Shown here: piece by piece, positions 1 through 5,866 of the stretch | Position numbering within the stretch: the stretch's first letter is position 1 | Layout of the letters: each line of letters opens with the position of its first letter | DNA from: DASVCZ01 sp036381335 | GTDB lineage: Bacteria > Patescibacteriota > Microgenomatia > UBA1400 > PJMF01 | Length of the DNA stretch: 12,459 bases | NCBI GenBank assembly: GCA_036381335.1 | Contig: DASVCZ010000009.1 | Location: forward strand, 1-12,459 | Direction: 5' to 3' | Translations under genes and position numbers: made by a program | Notes under the pieces: model-generated | What the model saw: only the letters and a program-made list of their open reading frames with translations | Databases searched by the model: none | What the model was told of the DNA's origin: nothing

Positions 1-723
1 ACCTGGTTAGTACCTCAGTCTAAGCGGCCAGATTCTTTACATTGGATTGCAGAGCAGGTAAGACCAACAGCTGATGAAAAACGTCTGGCGCTGGTGGTCT
101 GTCCGTTCATCGATCCGTCTGCCAGTGAAGCTCTGGAAAACGTATCGGCGGCTACCGAGACGTATGAGAAAGTGAAAACGCAACTCCAAGCGACTGGGCA
201 CCAGTTAAATGTTGGTTTACTGCACGGACGGCTGAAGCCAAAAGAGAAAGAACAGGTGATTGCAGATCTTTATAGCCAACAGATCGATGTCTTGGTCACC
301 ACCCCCATAGTGGAGGTGGGAGTCGACTTACCCACGGCCGATATTATCGTCATCGAAGCCGCGGAGCGGTTCGGGTTAGCCAGCTTACATCAATTGCGCG
401 GCCGGGTCGGCCGCGCCGGCCAGCAAGCCTACTGCCTCCTGTTCACAACCAAGCCTTCTGAACAGGAAAAAGAACGCCTCACCGTCTTCACTCAGGAAAC
501 CAACGGCATCAAACTGGCGGAGTTTGACCTCAAGAACAGGGGAGCCGGCAACATCTTTGGTACCCAACAACACGGCTTTGATACCCTCAAGTACGCTGAC
601 TGGGCTAATTTACAGCTGATTACCAAGGCGCGACAGACGTATGACCAGGTAAAAACAAATCCTAACTGGCAGCCATTTATTGAGGTGTCTGCTGACGAAA
701 ATCATTTACCAGCGGCTAATTAA
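1..723 (+). CDS. recG: ATP-dependent DNA helicase RecG, C-terminal part (5' end outside window)
   Basis: RecG is a superfamily 2 helicase that remodels stalled replication forks and Holliday junctions. The frame is open from base 1, so the gene starts upstream; 240 C-terminal residues are visible. They open with the conserved TWLVPQSKR segment, then the second RecA-like domain: LLHGRLKPKEKE (about residues 73-84), the motif V region TTPIVEVGVDLP (about 100-111), and RFGLASLHQLRGRVGR (about 123-138), which is diagnostic for RecG. The wedge-contacting end follows, with DLKNRGAGNIFGTQQHG. One slightly unusual point is an extra-proline form of motif V, TTPIVEVGVD, where TTVIEVGVD is common. The N-terminal wedge/OB domain and the Walker A motif lie outside the window. 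The gene ends with TAA and is followed by a long non-coding stretch, so it is probably the end of its transcription unit. Identification is secure. Confidence 0.95.
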   Translation, partial: TWLVPQSKRPDSLHWIAEQVRPTADEKRLALVVCPFIDPSASEALENVSAATETYEKVKTQLQATGHQLNVGLLHGRLKPKEKEQVIADLYSQQIDVLVTTPIVEVGVDLPTADIIVIEAAERFGLASLHQLRGRVGRAGQQAYCLLFTTKPSEQEKERLTVFTQETNGIKLAEFDLKNRGAGNIFGTQQHGFDTLKYADWANLQLITKARQTYDQVKTNPNWQPFIEVSADENHLPAAN

Positions 724-758
724 CTGTGCTCAATGGAACCACCTTCGTTGGACAGGGT

Positions 759-791
759 GTTGCTTAAAAGCAACATGATGAGTGTTTTTTT
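759..791 (+). terminator. recG: Hairpin plus T-run after recG, possible weak terminator
   Basis: GTTGCTTAAAAGCAAC (759-774) is a self-complementary hairpin 35 bases after the recG stop. It is followed, after about 9 bases, by a run of seven T (785-791). The gap between stem and T-run is longer than in a classical intrinsic terminator, so this is a tentative call. A second hairpin with the same arms lies at 915-930 without a T-run. Confidence 0.3.
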
Positions 792-935
792 GAATATTCA
801 CAATTGGTCATTTTCAGATGGTACTTTTTTAGCACTAACTCTAACCTGGAAGATTGGTACTGTTTTAGTACCAAACGAAAAACGAGAACAAAGTATAAGG
901 AGAATCTGGTAAATGTTGCTTTTATGCAACGGGGT

Positions 936-980
936 CTCCGACGGAAGGTATCGAACTACGAGTCCTTACAATTCTCGGAG
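936..980. other. Foldable element, possible structured RNA
   Basis: CTCCGA (936-941) pairs perfectly with TCGGAG (975-980). Inside it, AAGG (945-948) pairs with CCTT (964-967), and TCG (951-953) pairs with CGA (959-961) around a 5-base loop. This gives a three-tier stem interrupted by internal loops. The hairpin at 915-930 lies just upstream. No known RNA family was recognised. The element could be read from either strand. Its reverse strand contains a TTCGATA stretch that resembles a tRNA T-loop, but the flanking T-stem does not pair. Confidence 0.3.
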
Positions 981-1066
981 TCTATCTAAGCTCACCACAT
1001 AAAGTAAACCACCTCGGCCCTGAAATACATTCTTAAAGGGAAATAGAAGGAAACCAAGACTGAAGA

Positions 1067-1095
1067 TTGAAATTCCCCCTGGGGTCCACTATAAT
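1067..1095 (+). promoter_or_regulatory. Strong sigma70-type promoter for rpmF and the downstream block
   Basis: TTGAAA (1067-1072) is followed by a 17-base spacer and a perfect TATAAT (1090-1095). This is the best promoter in the window. Transcription should start near 1102, giving a leader of about 54 bases before rpmF. The leader is very AT-rich and includes the palindrome AAACTTCAAGTTT (1098-1110). The gene downstream has its own Shine-Dalgarno sequence. Confidence 0.65.
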
Positions 1096-1108
1096 CTAAA
1101 CTTCAAGT

Positions 1109-1125
1109 TTAAGAATTAAAAATTT
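1109..1125 (+). repeat. 17-base AT-rich repeat in the rpmF leader
   Basis: TTAAGAATTAAAAATTT is the plus-strand copy of the repeat found in inverse orientation at 5842-5858. It falls in the transcribed leader between the rpmF promoter and the rpmF Shine-Dalgarno sequence. Confidence 0.5.
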
Positions 1126-1155
1126 GAACTTAAAAATTTATTCTGAAGGAATCCT

Positions 1156-1314
1156 ATGGGCGCCCTACCAAAAAATAAAATCACTCGCCGCGAACGTGGC
1201 AAACGCCGCGCTGGCAACACACCTAAGTTGAACCGTGACGCTAAAGTCACCAAAGTGCCTCGGCACAAACAAGGTTTCTTGGCTGAACTGAAGAAATTCA
1301 TCGGCTTACAGTAA
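1156..1314 (+). CDS. rpmF: Ribosomal protein bL32, short form without zinc-binding cysteines
   Basis: The product is a 52-residue basic protein. Its N-terminus, MGALPKNKITRRERGKRRAG, matches the bL32 pattern (M-x-V-P-K-x-K-x-S/T, then a run of arginines). bL32 sits in the large ribosomal subunit near the exit side of the peptidyl-transferase region. The usual C-terminal zinc ribbon with four cysteines is absent: the protein has no cysteine and ends in VPRHKQGFLAELKKFIGLQ. Zinc-free bL32 forms are known in bacteria, so this need not mean loss of function. The ATG is supported by GAAGGA at 1145-1150, five bases upstream, and by the strong promoter at 1067-1095. Context agrees: rpmF commonly precedes acpP and rnc, which follow here. 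A gene on the opposite strand over the same bases is rejected because this frame gives a recognisable protein. Confidence 0.75.
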   Translation: MGALPKNKITRRERGKRRAGNTPKLNRDAKVTKVPRHKQGFLAELKKFIGLQ

Positions 1315-1331
1315 TCTCCAGCAAAACCCCC

Positions 1332-1360
1332 TTGCATACACATTTGTTATGTAGTATAAG
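1332..1360 (+). promoter_or_regulatory. nusB: Possible promoter for nusB
   Basis: TTGCAT (1332-1337), a 17-base spacer and TATAAG (1355-1360) lie in the 87-base gap between rpmF and nusB. The -35 match is modest (3 of 6). A start near 1367 would place the hairpin at 1376-1390 in the nusB leader. nusB could also be read from the rpmF promoter. Confidence 0.35.
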
Positions 1361-1375
1361 ATAGGCTTGTATTAG

Positions 1376-1390
1376 ACCCAGTAACTGGGT
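1376..1390 (+). promoter_or_regulatory. nusB: Perfect 6-bp hairpin in the nusB leader
   Basis: ACCCAG-TAA-CTGGGT forms a perfect 6-bp stem with a 3-base loop, ending 11 bases before the nusB ATG. No T-run follows, so it is not a standard terminator. Its position, partly covering the ribosome landing zone of a gene without a clear Shine-Dalgarno sequence, would allow it to affect nusB translation or mRNA stability. This is inference from position only. Confidence 0.4.
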
Positions 1391-1401
1391 AGCATACAGC
1401 T

Positions 1402-1788
1402 ATGGTTGACGATCTTTCACAGACAACTCCAGATCCACGGCACCAGAAGCGCATGACCATGATGCAGAAGCTCTTTAGTAGCAGCTTTTACCAAAACTTG
1501 GACCTGGAAAACCTCGAAGAACATTTGGTCGAAATTAGAGACATCCTGGAAAAGATCCCTGAACTCGATGCCAGCATCCAAAATGCCGCTCCCGAGCGGC
1601 CGCTGACTGAAATCAACAAAGTAGACCTTGCTATCTTACGATTAGTTGTGTTTGAATCAACTTATAAGAAAACACCCAAAAAAGTGTTGATCAATGAAGG
1701 AGTAGAGTTGGCCAAAGAATTTGGCACCGAAAGTTCTCCTCGGTTCGTCAACGCCGTCCTGGGCAAAGTACTACTGCCCTCAGCCTAG
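1402..1788 (+). CDS. nusB: Transcription antitermination factor NusB
   Basis: NusB binds the boxA RNA element with ribosomal protein S10 and takes part in antitermination of rRNA operons. The 128-residue product has the family landmarks in order. RHQKRMTMMQKLFSSSF (about residues 13-30) matches the N-terminal RxxxRxxAxQxLY segment. INKVDLAILRLVVFE (about 72-86) matches the vDrAILRLAxYE signature, followed by TPKKVLINEGVELAKEFG and SSPRFVNAVLGKVL, the conserved P-x-x-V-x-I-N-E-x-V-E-L-A-K and F-V-N-x-V-L elements. Length is normal for the family. The ATG at 1402 has no clear Shine-Dalgarno sequence; a hairpin and a possible promoter lie just upstream. The gene sits 18 bases before the ACP-like gene and is probably cotranscribed with it. 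Identification is secure. Confidence 0.93.
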   Translation: MVDDLSQTTPDPRHQKRMTMMQKLFSSSFYQNLDLENLEEHLVEIRDILEKIPELDASIQNAAPERPLTEINKVDLAILRLVVFESTYKKTPKKVLINEGVELAKEFGTESSPRFVNAVLGKVLLPSA

Positions 1789-1806
1789 CAGAACGATAAG
1801 GAATAT

Positions 1807-2112
1807 ATGGAAATTACTAACCAAACCGTAACTCAATTGGTGATTGATGCCTTGACTCATCATGTTTCCACCATCGAGCCAGACCAAATTAATACCACTG
1901 ACCATTTAGAATACGACCTTTTGCTTAATATCCGCCAAGACGTCCCCAAGATCATTCGGCGTGTCCAGCAAGAACTGGCCCACCAAGAAGTAGAAATAAC
2001 CTTTGATAGTGAAGCCTTAGAAGATTTCTTGACTGAGGCCGAAGAAGACGATGATAAAGGTACAGTCGGGGAACTTATTTCTTTCATCAAAGACGAATTG
2101 CTCTATAACTGA
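1807..2112 (+). CDS. Acyl-carrier-protein-like protein lacking the phosphopantetheine serine
   Basis: The product is 101 residues and acidic. It occupies the acpP position (rpmF ... acpP - rnc) and reads as an ACP fold: an N-terminal helix with IEPDQINTTDHL, a central YDLLLNIRQDVPKIIRRVQQEL (residues 36-57) and the C-terminal GTVGELISFIKDEL (85-98), like the TVGDxxxYI end of ACPs. In a working ACP the central motif is D-S-L, with phosphopantetheine on the serine. Here the aligned residues are N41-I42-R43, so the attachment site is missing. An acidic insert (EAEEDDDK, 78-84) precedes the last helix. The protein may be a non-acylated, structural or regulatory ACP relative; calling it acpP would imply an activity it probably lacks. 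The start is supported by AAGGA at 1798-1802, four bases before the ATG. It ends one base before rnc, so the two are coupled. Confidence 0.6.
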   Translation: MEITNQTVTQLVIDALTHHVSTIEPDQINTTDHLEYDLLLNIRQDVPKIIRRVQQELAHQEVEITFDSEALEDFLTEAEEDDDKGTVGELISFIKDELLYN

Positions 2113-2113
2113 G

Positions 2114-2782
2114 ATGAGCGCTTTACCGCCATTTACCAACCAGCAACTCCTGATTACAGCGCTGACTCACCGGAGCGCGCTCAATGAAAGCGTTTCCACC
2201 GCCACCGAATCCAACGAACGGCTAGAATTCTTGGGCGACGCTGTCTTGGAACTGATTACCACAGAATTCTTGTTTGACAAATTTCCTCAAGAGCCGGAGG
2301 GCATTTTAACGGCCTACCGCAGCGCCCTCGTCAAAACCACCACCTTAGCTGAAGTCGCAATCGAGCTAGGCGTGGGGGTGGAACTCTACATGAGCAAGGG
2401 CGAAGAAGCCGGCGGCGGCCGAGAAAACCCGGGTTTACTGGCAGACACGCTGGAAGCCATTATTGGGGCACTCTATCTGGATCAGGGAGCCGAAGTGGTC
2501 AGAAGTTTTCTGACCCAGGTTTTATTTCCTAAATTTGACCAAATTAAAAAAGAAAAGCTCTATAAAGATGCCAAAAGCCTACTCCAAGAGGTGGTTCAGG
2601 CTCAAGGATATCAGGCTCCCAACTATGAAGTAGTAGCCGAGGTGGGGCCAGATCATGATAAGCAGTTCACCATCGTAGTCAGAATTGGAGACCACATTGC
2701 TGGTAAAGGCACCGGTAAAAGCAAACAATTGGCCCAACAAGCTGCTGCCAGAGAAGCTCTTGAGAAGTACGACAACGAATGA
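2114..2782 (+). CDS. rnc: Ribonuclease III
   Basis: RNase III cuts double-stranded RNA, for example rRNA precursors. The 222-residue product is full length with both domains. The nuclease domain carries the signature NERLEFLGDAVLEL (residues 34-47) with the metal-binding E37 and D41/D44 region, and ADTLEAIIGALYLDQG (110-125), which holds the second acidic pair D111 and E114. A double-stranded RNA-binding domain follows at about 152-221, ending with GTGKSKQLAQQAAAREALEKY. The frame is open further upstream, to an ATG at 2051 inside the ACP-like gene. I chose 2114 because it begins at the normal family N-terminus and lies one base after the preceding stop, which suggests translational coupling. 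There is no clear Shine-Dalgarno sequence. The TGA stop overlaps a -10-like motif before rpsP. Confidence 0.94.
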   Translation: MSALPPFTNQQLLITALTHRSALNESVSTATESNERLEFLGDAVLELITTEFLFDKFPQEPEGILTAYRSALVKTTTLAEVAIELGVGVELYMSKGEEAGGGRENPGLLADTLEAIIGALYLDQGAEVVRSFLTQVLFPKFDQIKKEKLYKDAKSLLQEVVQAQGYQAPNYEVVAEVGPDHDKQFTIVVRIGDHIAGKGTGKSKQLAQQAAAREALEKYDNE

Positions 2783-2797
2783 TATACTTTCACTCTT

Positions 2798-3223
2798 ATG
2801 TTGAAAATTAAGCTCGCCAGATTTGGCAAACGTCATCAACCTCATTATCGGATTGTAGTTAACGAAGCTCGCGATAAGCGAGACGGGAGTTACGTGGCCT
2901 TATTAGGCCATTATGCTCCCACCCAGACCCCGAAAACGCTTCACCTTGATGTAGAAGCCTACGAAGCCTGGATTAAAAAAGGAGCTCAGCCTACGGATAC
3001 GGTAGCTTCTTTAGCCACTCGATTTAAGTCTGGAACCCCTTTCCCCGCTAAAACCAAGCAACCCTCTAAAAAAGCTCGAGCTAAAGCTGAAGCCGAGAAA
3101 AAAGCTGCCGAAGAAGCTGCCGCTCAACCACCAGCAGAAGCAGAAACTCCAGTAGCCGAAACCCCGGCTGAGGAAACAGCAGTAGAAACCGCCGCCACTG
3201 AAGAAGCACCGGCTGCAGAATAA
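2798..3223 (+). CDS. rpsP: Ribosomal protein bS16 with a long Ala/Glu/Lys tail
   Basis: bS16 is a small-subunit ribosomal protein important in 30S assembly. Residues 1-78 are the normal protein: MLKIKLARFGKRHQPHYRIVV at the start, then RDKRDGSYVALLGHYAP, WIKKGAQPTDTVASL and TRF. Most bS16 proteins end near residue 80-90. Here a tail runs from about residue 84 to 141. Its first part is basic (KTKQPSKKARAKAEAEKKAA) and the rest is acidic and Ala/Pro/Glu-rich, so it is probably disordered. Such extensions are found on ribosomal proteins in several bacterial groups; the role here is unknown. The start codon lies 15 bases after the rnc stop and has no Shine-Dalgarno sequence, but TGATATACT, an extended -10-like motif, ends nine bases before it. 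khpA follows 14 bases downstream. Confidence 0.93.
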   Translation: MLKIKLARFGKRHQPHYRIVVNEARDKRDGSYVALLGHYAPTQTPKTLHLDVEAYEAWIKKGAQPTDTVASLATRFKSGTPFPAKTKQPSKKARAKAEAEKKAAEEAAAQPPAEAETPVAETPAEETAVETAATEEAPAAE

Positions 3224-3237
3224 CCTAGAGAATACGT

Positions 3238-3468
3238 ATGCAAAACCTTCTTGAATTCCTCCTTATTCATTTAGTTGATCATCCTGAATCAGTCAAGATT
3301 GAAGAAATTCCTGAAGCCCATACTACTCGTTACATTCTCCACGTTCACCCGGAAGATATGGGCCGCGTTATCGGCAAAAAGGGCTCTGTGATCGACGCCA
3401 TTCGCAAAATTGCTAAAATTCGAGCCATTAAAGAGAACTTACACGTCACCATCGACGTGGCTGAGTAA
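3238..3468 (+). CDS. khpA: KH-domain RNA-binding protein KhpA (YlqC family)
   Basis: The 76-residue product is a single KH domain. Its GxxG loop, RVIGKKGSVIDAIRKIAK (residues 43-60), contacts RNA in this fold, and the protein ends with NLHVTIDVAE. Proteins of this family are small RNA-binding partners of KhpB/Jag and affect cell elongation or division in Gram-positive bacteria. The rpsP-khpA order is a widely conserved neighbourhood (often followed by rimM and trmD), which supports the call. Here rimM and trmD are absent and the next gene is convergent. The stop codon is only 12 bases from the end of the opposing pilO gene, and no terminator hairpin is visible in that gap. Confidence 0.9.
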   Translation: MQNLLEFLLIHLVDHPESVKIEEIPEAHTTRYILHVHPEDMGRVIGKKGSVIDAIRKIAKIRAIKENLHVTIDVAE

Positions 3469-3480
3469 TCCATCGTCATT

Positions 3481-4254
3481 CTACTGGCTTAAGACCTCGA
3501 TCTCTTCGATTCCAAATAAATCCTCCAACCCACCACCTTGTATGTTCGTTGGCTGATCGTATTGCGGAAAAAGAAAGCCTCTGATGCTTTCCAAGGCTTG
3601 TTGCTGTCCCGCATTTAAGGTCACTGATGCCATGGAGTCGGTGGTCACTTTCACCGATTGGGTGAAGTAATAGGTAGTAATAATCAATTCGGCTTCAAAT
3701 TGTTGGGTGGCTGCTTCGGCCTCTGTTTTAGACAACGCCAGGTTACTGACAGTAGAAAAAGGAGCAAACCGTTCAATATCTCTCAGAAAAACATTTATTT
3801 GGTCCAAGGTTCCGCCCACCGTTAGTTCAAGCTCCATCACATCATACTTACCATTTCTTCTAGCCACAGGCGTTCCACTATCAGTTGATACCTCTCCCGG
3901 CTGCAGGGCTACATTTTCTACCGTCACGCCAGCTGTCCTCGAGACTGCATTTAACCCTATTAAGAGTGGTGTTAACGGTTTTTGTGAAGGCAATGATTGG
4001 TTAATTTGACTGGCTGCTTGCAGCAGTTCAGAGCTTTCCAGTTGGCTTAACTGGGCGCTCTTGCGCTGGAGCCGTTCAACCCGCTCACGAGCAGTGTTCA
4101 ACTTACCGTAGAGCTCAAGATTAGTCATGATCTGACGGTAGAGCGCCAGGAGCGCCATTAACCCAGCCAACACAAACAACCCGATAGCCATTACAAAGTA
4201 ACGACGAGTGTGCCAAAGAAGCCGGAGGTTGAGTGATTGAATTTTCTCGAACAT
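3481..4254 (-). CDS. pilO: Type IV pilus assembly protein PilO-like
   Basis: PilO is an inner-membrane protein that pairs with PilN to form the alignment subcomplex linking cytoplasmic PilM to the rest of the machine. The 257-residue product has a short cytoplasmic start and one membrane helix at about 19-40 (YFVMAIGLFVLAGLMALLAL). A coiled-coil-like stretch follows (about 44-75, ELYGKLNTARERVERLQRKS). Next comes a ferredoxin-like periplasmic-type domain around 100-195, including MELELTVGGTLDQINVFLRD. This is the usual PilO architecture. A further 55-60 residues after the ferredoxin-like domain (about 200-257), Gly/Gln-rich and ending LEDLFGIEEIEVLSQ, are not a standard part. The ATG is one base after the pilN stop, indicating an operon. 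Assignment rests on architecture and on the PilM-N-O order. Confidence 0.82.
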   Translation of the reverse strand: MFEKIQSLNLRLLWHTRRYFVMAIGLFVLAGLMALLALYRQIMTNLELYGKLNTARERVERLQRKSAQLSQLESSELLQAASQINQSLPSQKPLTPLLIGLNAVSRTAGVTVENVALQPGEVSTDSGTPVARRNGKYDVMELELTVGGTLDQINVFLRDIERFAPFSTVSNLALSKTEAEAATQQFEAELIITTYYFTQSVKVTTDSMASVTLNAGQQQALESIRGFLFPQYDQPTNIQGGGLEDLFGIEEIEVLSQ

Positions 4255-4255
4255 G

Positions 4256-4816
4256 CTATTTCTTAGCCTCGGCTGCCAACAAAGGTATGCCGAGCTTTAA
4301 TTGGTAGGTAGCATCTGATTGGCGACGCAACTCTTCTCGGGTAACGTCGGCATACTGCTCCGAAACATTGTCAGAGTCCAGAATGCTAAATAACTCTCGT
4401 AAGGTGAAGAGGGAAGTGGTCTCTACATTCAGCTCCAAACTGCTTGAGTCAGGGTTAAAGTTCATTTCTTTAATCAAGACTGTCGGTCCAAATAAATCCG
4501 AAAAATAAGCTATCGCCGTTTGTTTATCAGCCCGTTGAGCCATCAATTCCGAGATCACTGAAATCTTTTCCAGTAAGATAGCAGCAGATTTTTCCACTTC
4601 ACCTTGGGCTAAGATGCTTCGTTCTAAACTCAATTGCTGATCTTGAACGTTCTTCATTTGATATTGCAAAAAGAGGTAAGCTCCAAACGCAGCCACGTAG
4701 CCAACTAGCACCACGCCAAAAACAATTGCTCCAATTTTAAATAATTGTCGATCCTTTATTTCCTGGGTAGTCAGTTTTTTTTGTCGTTCTTGGACAAAAT
4801 TAATAAGACGAGACAT
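4256..4816 (-). CDS. pilN: Type IV pilus assembly protein PilN-like
   Basis: PilN connects PilM in the cytoplasm to PilO in the membrane. The 186-residue product starts MSRLINFVQERQKK, a variant of the short cytoplasmic N-terminus of PilN; the INL(L/N)P peptide that binds PilM is here LINFVQ (residues 4-9). A membrane helix spans about 28-50 and a helical stretch about 52-95. A small ferredoxin-like domain follows (about 96-180, with VLIKEMNFNPDSSSLELNVET). The gene lies 11 bases after pilM and one base before pilO. There is no Shine-Dalgarno sequence; TATTAT ends five bases before the ATG and overlaps the end of pilM. Sequence conservation in this family is weak, so the call leans on order and topology. 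Confidence 0.82.
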   Translation of the reverse strand: MSRLINFVQERQKKLTTQEIKDRQLFKIGAIVFGVVLVGYVAAFGAYLFLQYQMKNVQDQQLSLERSILAQGEVEKSAAILLEKISVISELMAQRADKQTAIAYFSDLFGPTVLIKEMNFNPDSSSLELNVETTSLFTLRELFSILDSDNVSEQYADVTREELRRQSDATYQLKLGIPLLAAEAKK

Positions 4817-4827
4817 AGGGCATAATA

Positions 4828-5835
4828 TTATTCTTGTCGCAAAAGCAACCCCGCACAGACGCTATAACTCGGGTGATCGGTAGTGGGGAGGGTGCCTTGA
4901 GCAGTAGCAAAAGGTGCCGCGACTAAGACTTCGGCACCTAGTGCTTGTGTCACTACTTCTGCCAAGCCTGGCAGTTGAGCAGTGCCTCCGGAAAGCAGCA
5001 CTCGCTGAACGGAAGCGGTGGGGTATTGGTTGATAAAAAAGCGGATCGCTTTTTGCATTTCCTGAATTAAAGCTTGAACGCTCGGTAACAACGCGGCTTT
5101 GATTTTACCCTGGAATTGTTGATCTTCCAGACCGTACTCGCGCTTATACTGCTCGGCTTGCTCGGCTGTTAAGCCCAAGCTTTGCTCGAGCGATTTAGTT
5201 AAACTTTGGCCACCGCCCATGTGGTTAAAAACAAACGCTAACTCACCTTCATGTACCATCGACAAGACCATACTACTGGCGCCAATGTGGGCGACTAGGG
5301 TAGTGGGATCGGTTTTTTCAAAACCAAGCGACCGAACTACCGATAAAATCTGGGTTTCTACCATTTTGGGTTCGATGCCCAGTCCATAAAAAACAGACAG
5401 ATATTTTTCCACCATGGGTTTGCGAGCGCCAATTAAAAGCACCCTCATCTGTTCGTTAGTCGCACTTTTATCAGGGCGGTAGAGCACTTGATATTCTAGA
5501 GAAAGCTCTTCGGGCGGGATAGGAATATACTGCTCAGCTTGCCAGCCGATGGCAGAAGCTAACTCGGCATCAGACAGGCGGGGAATAGAGATAACTTTGG
5601 TCGAGACCGACGCTTCTGGCAACGCTAATCTCACTTCACCGGTAGGGAGCTTGTGGTCGGCGATGAGGGTGCCGATCAGGTTACCCAGTTGTTCCACTTG
5701 GGCGTCATCGGTGGGTACGGCAATGCCGGTAGTGTTAAAAATTTCTACCACCCGCTCCACTTTCAGATTAGCCGCTGGCTTGGCGCTGAGAGCTTTGATG
5801 GTGTAGGAACCAATGTCGAGGGCAAGGGCAGACAT
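4828..5835 (-). CDS. pilM: Type IV pilus assembly protein PilM (actin-like ATPase fold)
   Basis: PilM is a cytoplasmic FtsA/actin-like protein that binds the N-terminus of PilN. The 335-residue product is full length. The phosphate-1 motif is LDIGSYTIKAL (residues 6-16). The family-typical AIGWQAEQYIPIPPEELSLEY occurs at about 95-115, and the adenosine motif VLLSGGTAQLPGL at 279-291. The phosphate-2 region reads LVAHIGASSMVLSM (180-193): the aspartate usual in DIGAS is histidine here (H183), which could weaken ATP hydrolysis. The gene follows pilX by 31 AT-rich bases and precedes pilN by 11, so the four genes probably form one operon. No Shine-Dalgarno sequence precedes the ATG. The AT-rich leader shares a 17-base identity with the rpmF leader. 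Confidence 0.92.
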   Translation of the reverse strand: MSALALDIGSYTIKALSAKPAANLKVERVVEIFNTTGIAVPTDDAQVEQLGNLIGTLIADHKLPTGEVRLALPEASVSTKVISIPRLSDAELASAIGWQAEQYIPIPPEELSLEYQVLYRPDKSATNEQMRVLLIGARKPMVEKYLSVFYGLGIEPKMVETQILSVVRSLGFEKTDPTTLVAHIGASSMVLSMVHEGELAFVFNHMGGGQSLTKSLEQSLGLTAEQAEQYKREYGLEDQQFQGKIKAALLPSVQALIQEMQKAIRFFINQYPTASVQRVLLSGGTAQLPGLAEVVTQALGAEVLVAAPFATAQGTLPTTDHPSYSVCAGLLLRQE

Positions 5836-5841
5836 ATATTT

Positions 5842-5858
5842 AAATTTTTAATTCTTAA
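5842..5858 (-). repeat. 17-base AT-rich repeat in the pilM leader
   Basis: On the minus strand these bases read TTAAGAATTAAAAATTT, identical to plus-strand bases 1109-1125 in the rpmF leader. In each case the copy lies in the leader, on the same strand as the gene that follows. Low complexity makes chance or a generic spacer element possible. Confidence 0.5.
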
Positions 5859-5866
5859 TTTTTAAC

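Larger units (their letters stand above)
724..1066. other. Non-coding stretch with several hairpins, no gene recognised
   Basis: No convincing gene lies between recG and the rpmF promoter. A 61-codon open frame at 804-989 looks accidental: it has no ribosome-binding site, and its protein repeat comes from a DNA repeat. What can be seen is secondary structure. There are two look-alike hairpins with identical arms, GTTGC/GCAAC, at 759-774 and 915-930. A perfect 6-bp hairpin, GGTACT-GTTTT-AGTACC, sits at 856-872 with a degenerate copy at 820-835. A longer foldable element occupies 936-980. The arrangement could hold a small RNA or be decayed sequence. I looked for tmRNA, RNase P RNA, SRP RNA and tRNA landmarks on both strands and found none that fit. 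Confidence 0.5.

Noticed and set aside
931..985. tRNA, tmRNA or SRP-like RNA
   Set aside because: GGAAGG and a TTCGATA stretch hint at these families, but the T-stem does not pair, no acceptor or CCA end fits, and SRP and tmRNA core motifs are missing.
804..989. Short open frame in the hairpin-rich gap after recG
   Set aside because: No ribosome-binding site, no recognisable protein features, and its internal protein repeat simply reflects a repeated DNA hairpin.
1116..1343. Minus-strand open frame opposite rpmF
   Set aside because: It lies over a plus-strand gene that gives a recognisable bL32 with promoter and Shine-Dalgarno sequence.
2051..2113. Longer RNase III starting inside the ACP-like gene
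   Set aside because: The extra 21 residues are not RNase III-like; the ATG at 2114, just after the preceding stop, gives the normal family start.
3469..3480. Shared terminator between khpA and pilO
   Set aside because: The 12-base gap holds no stem-loop; any terminator would have to lie inside the coding ends.
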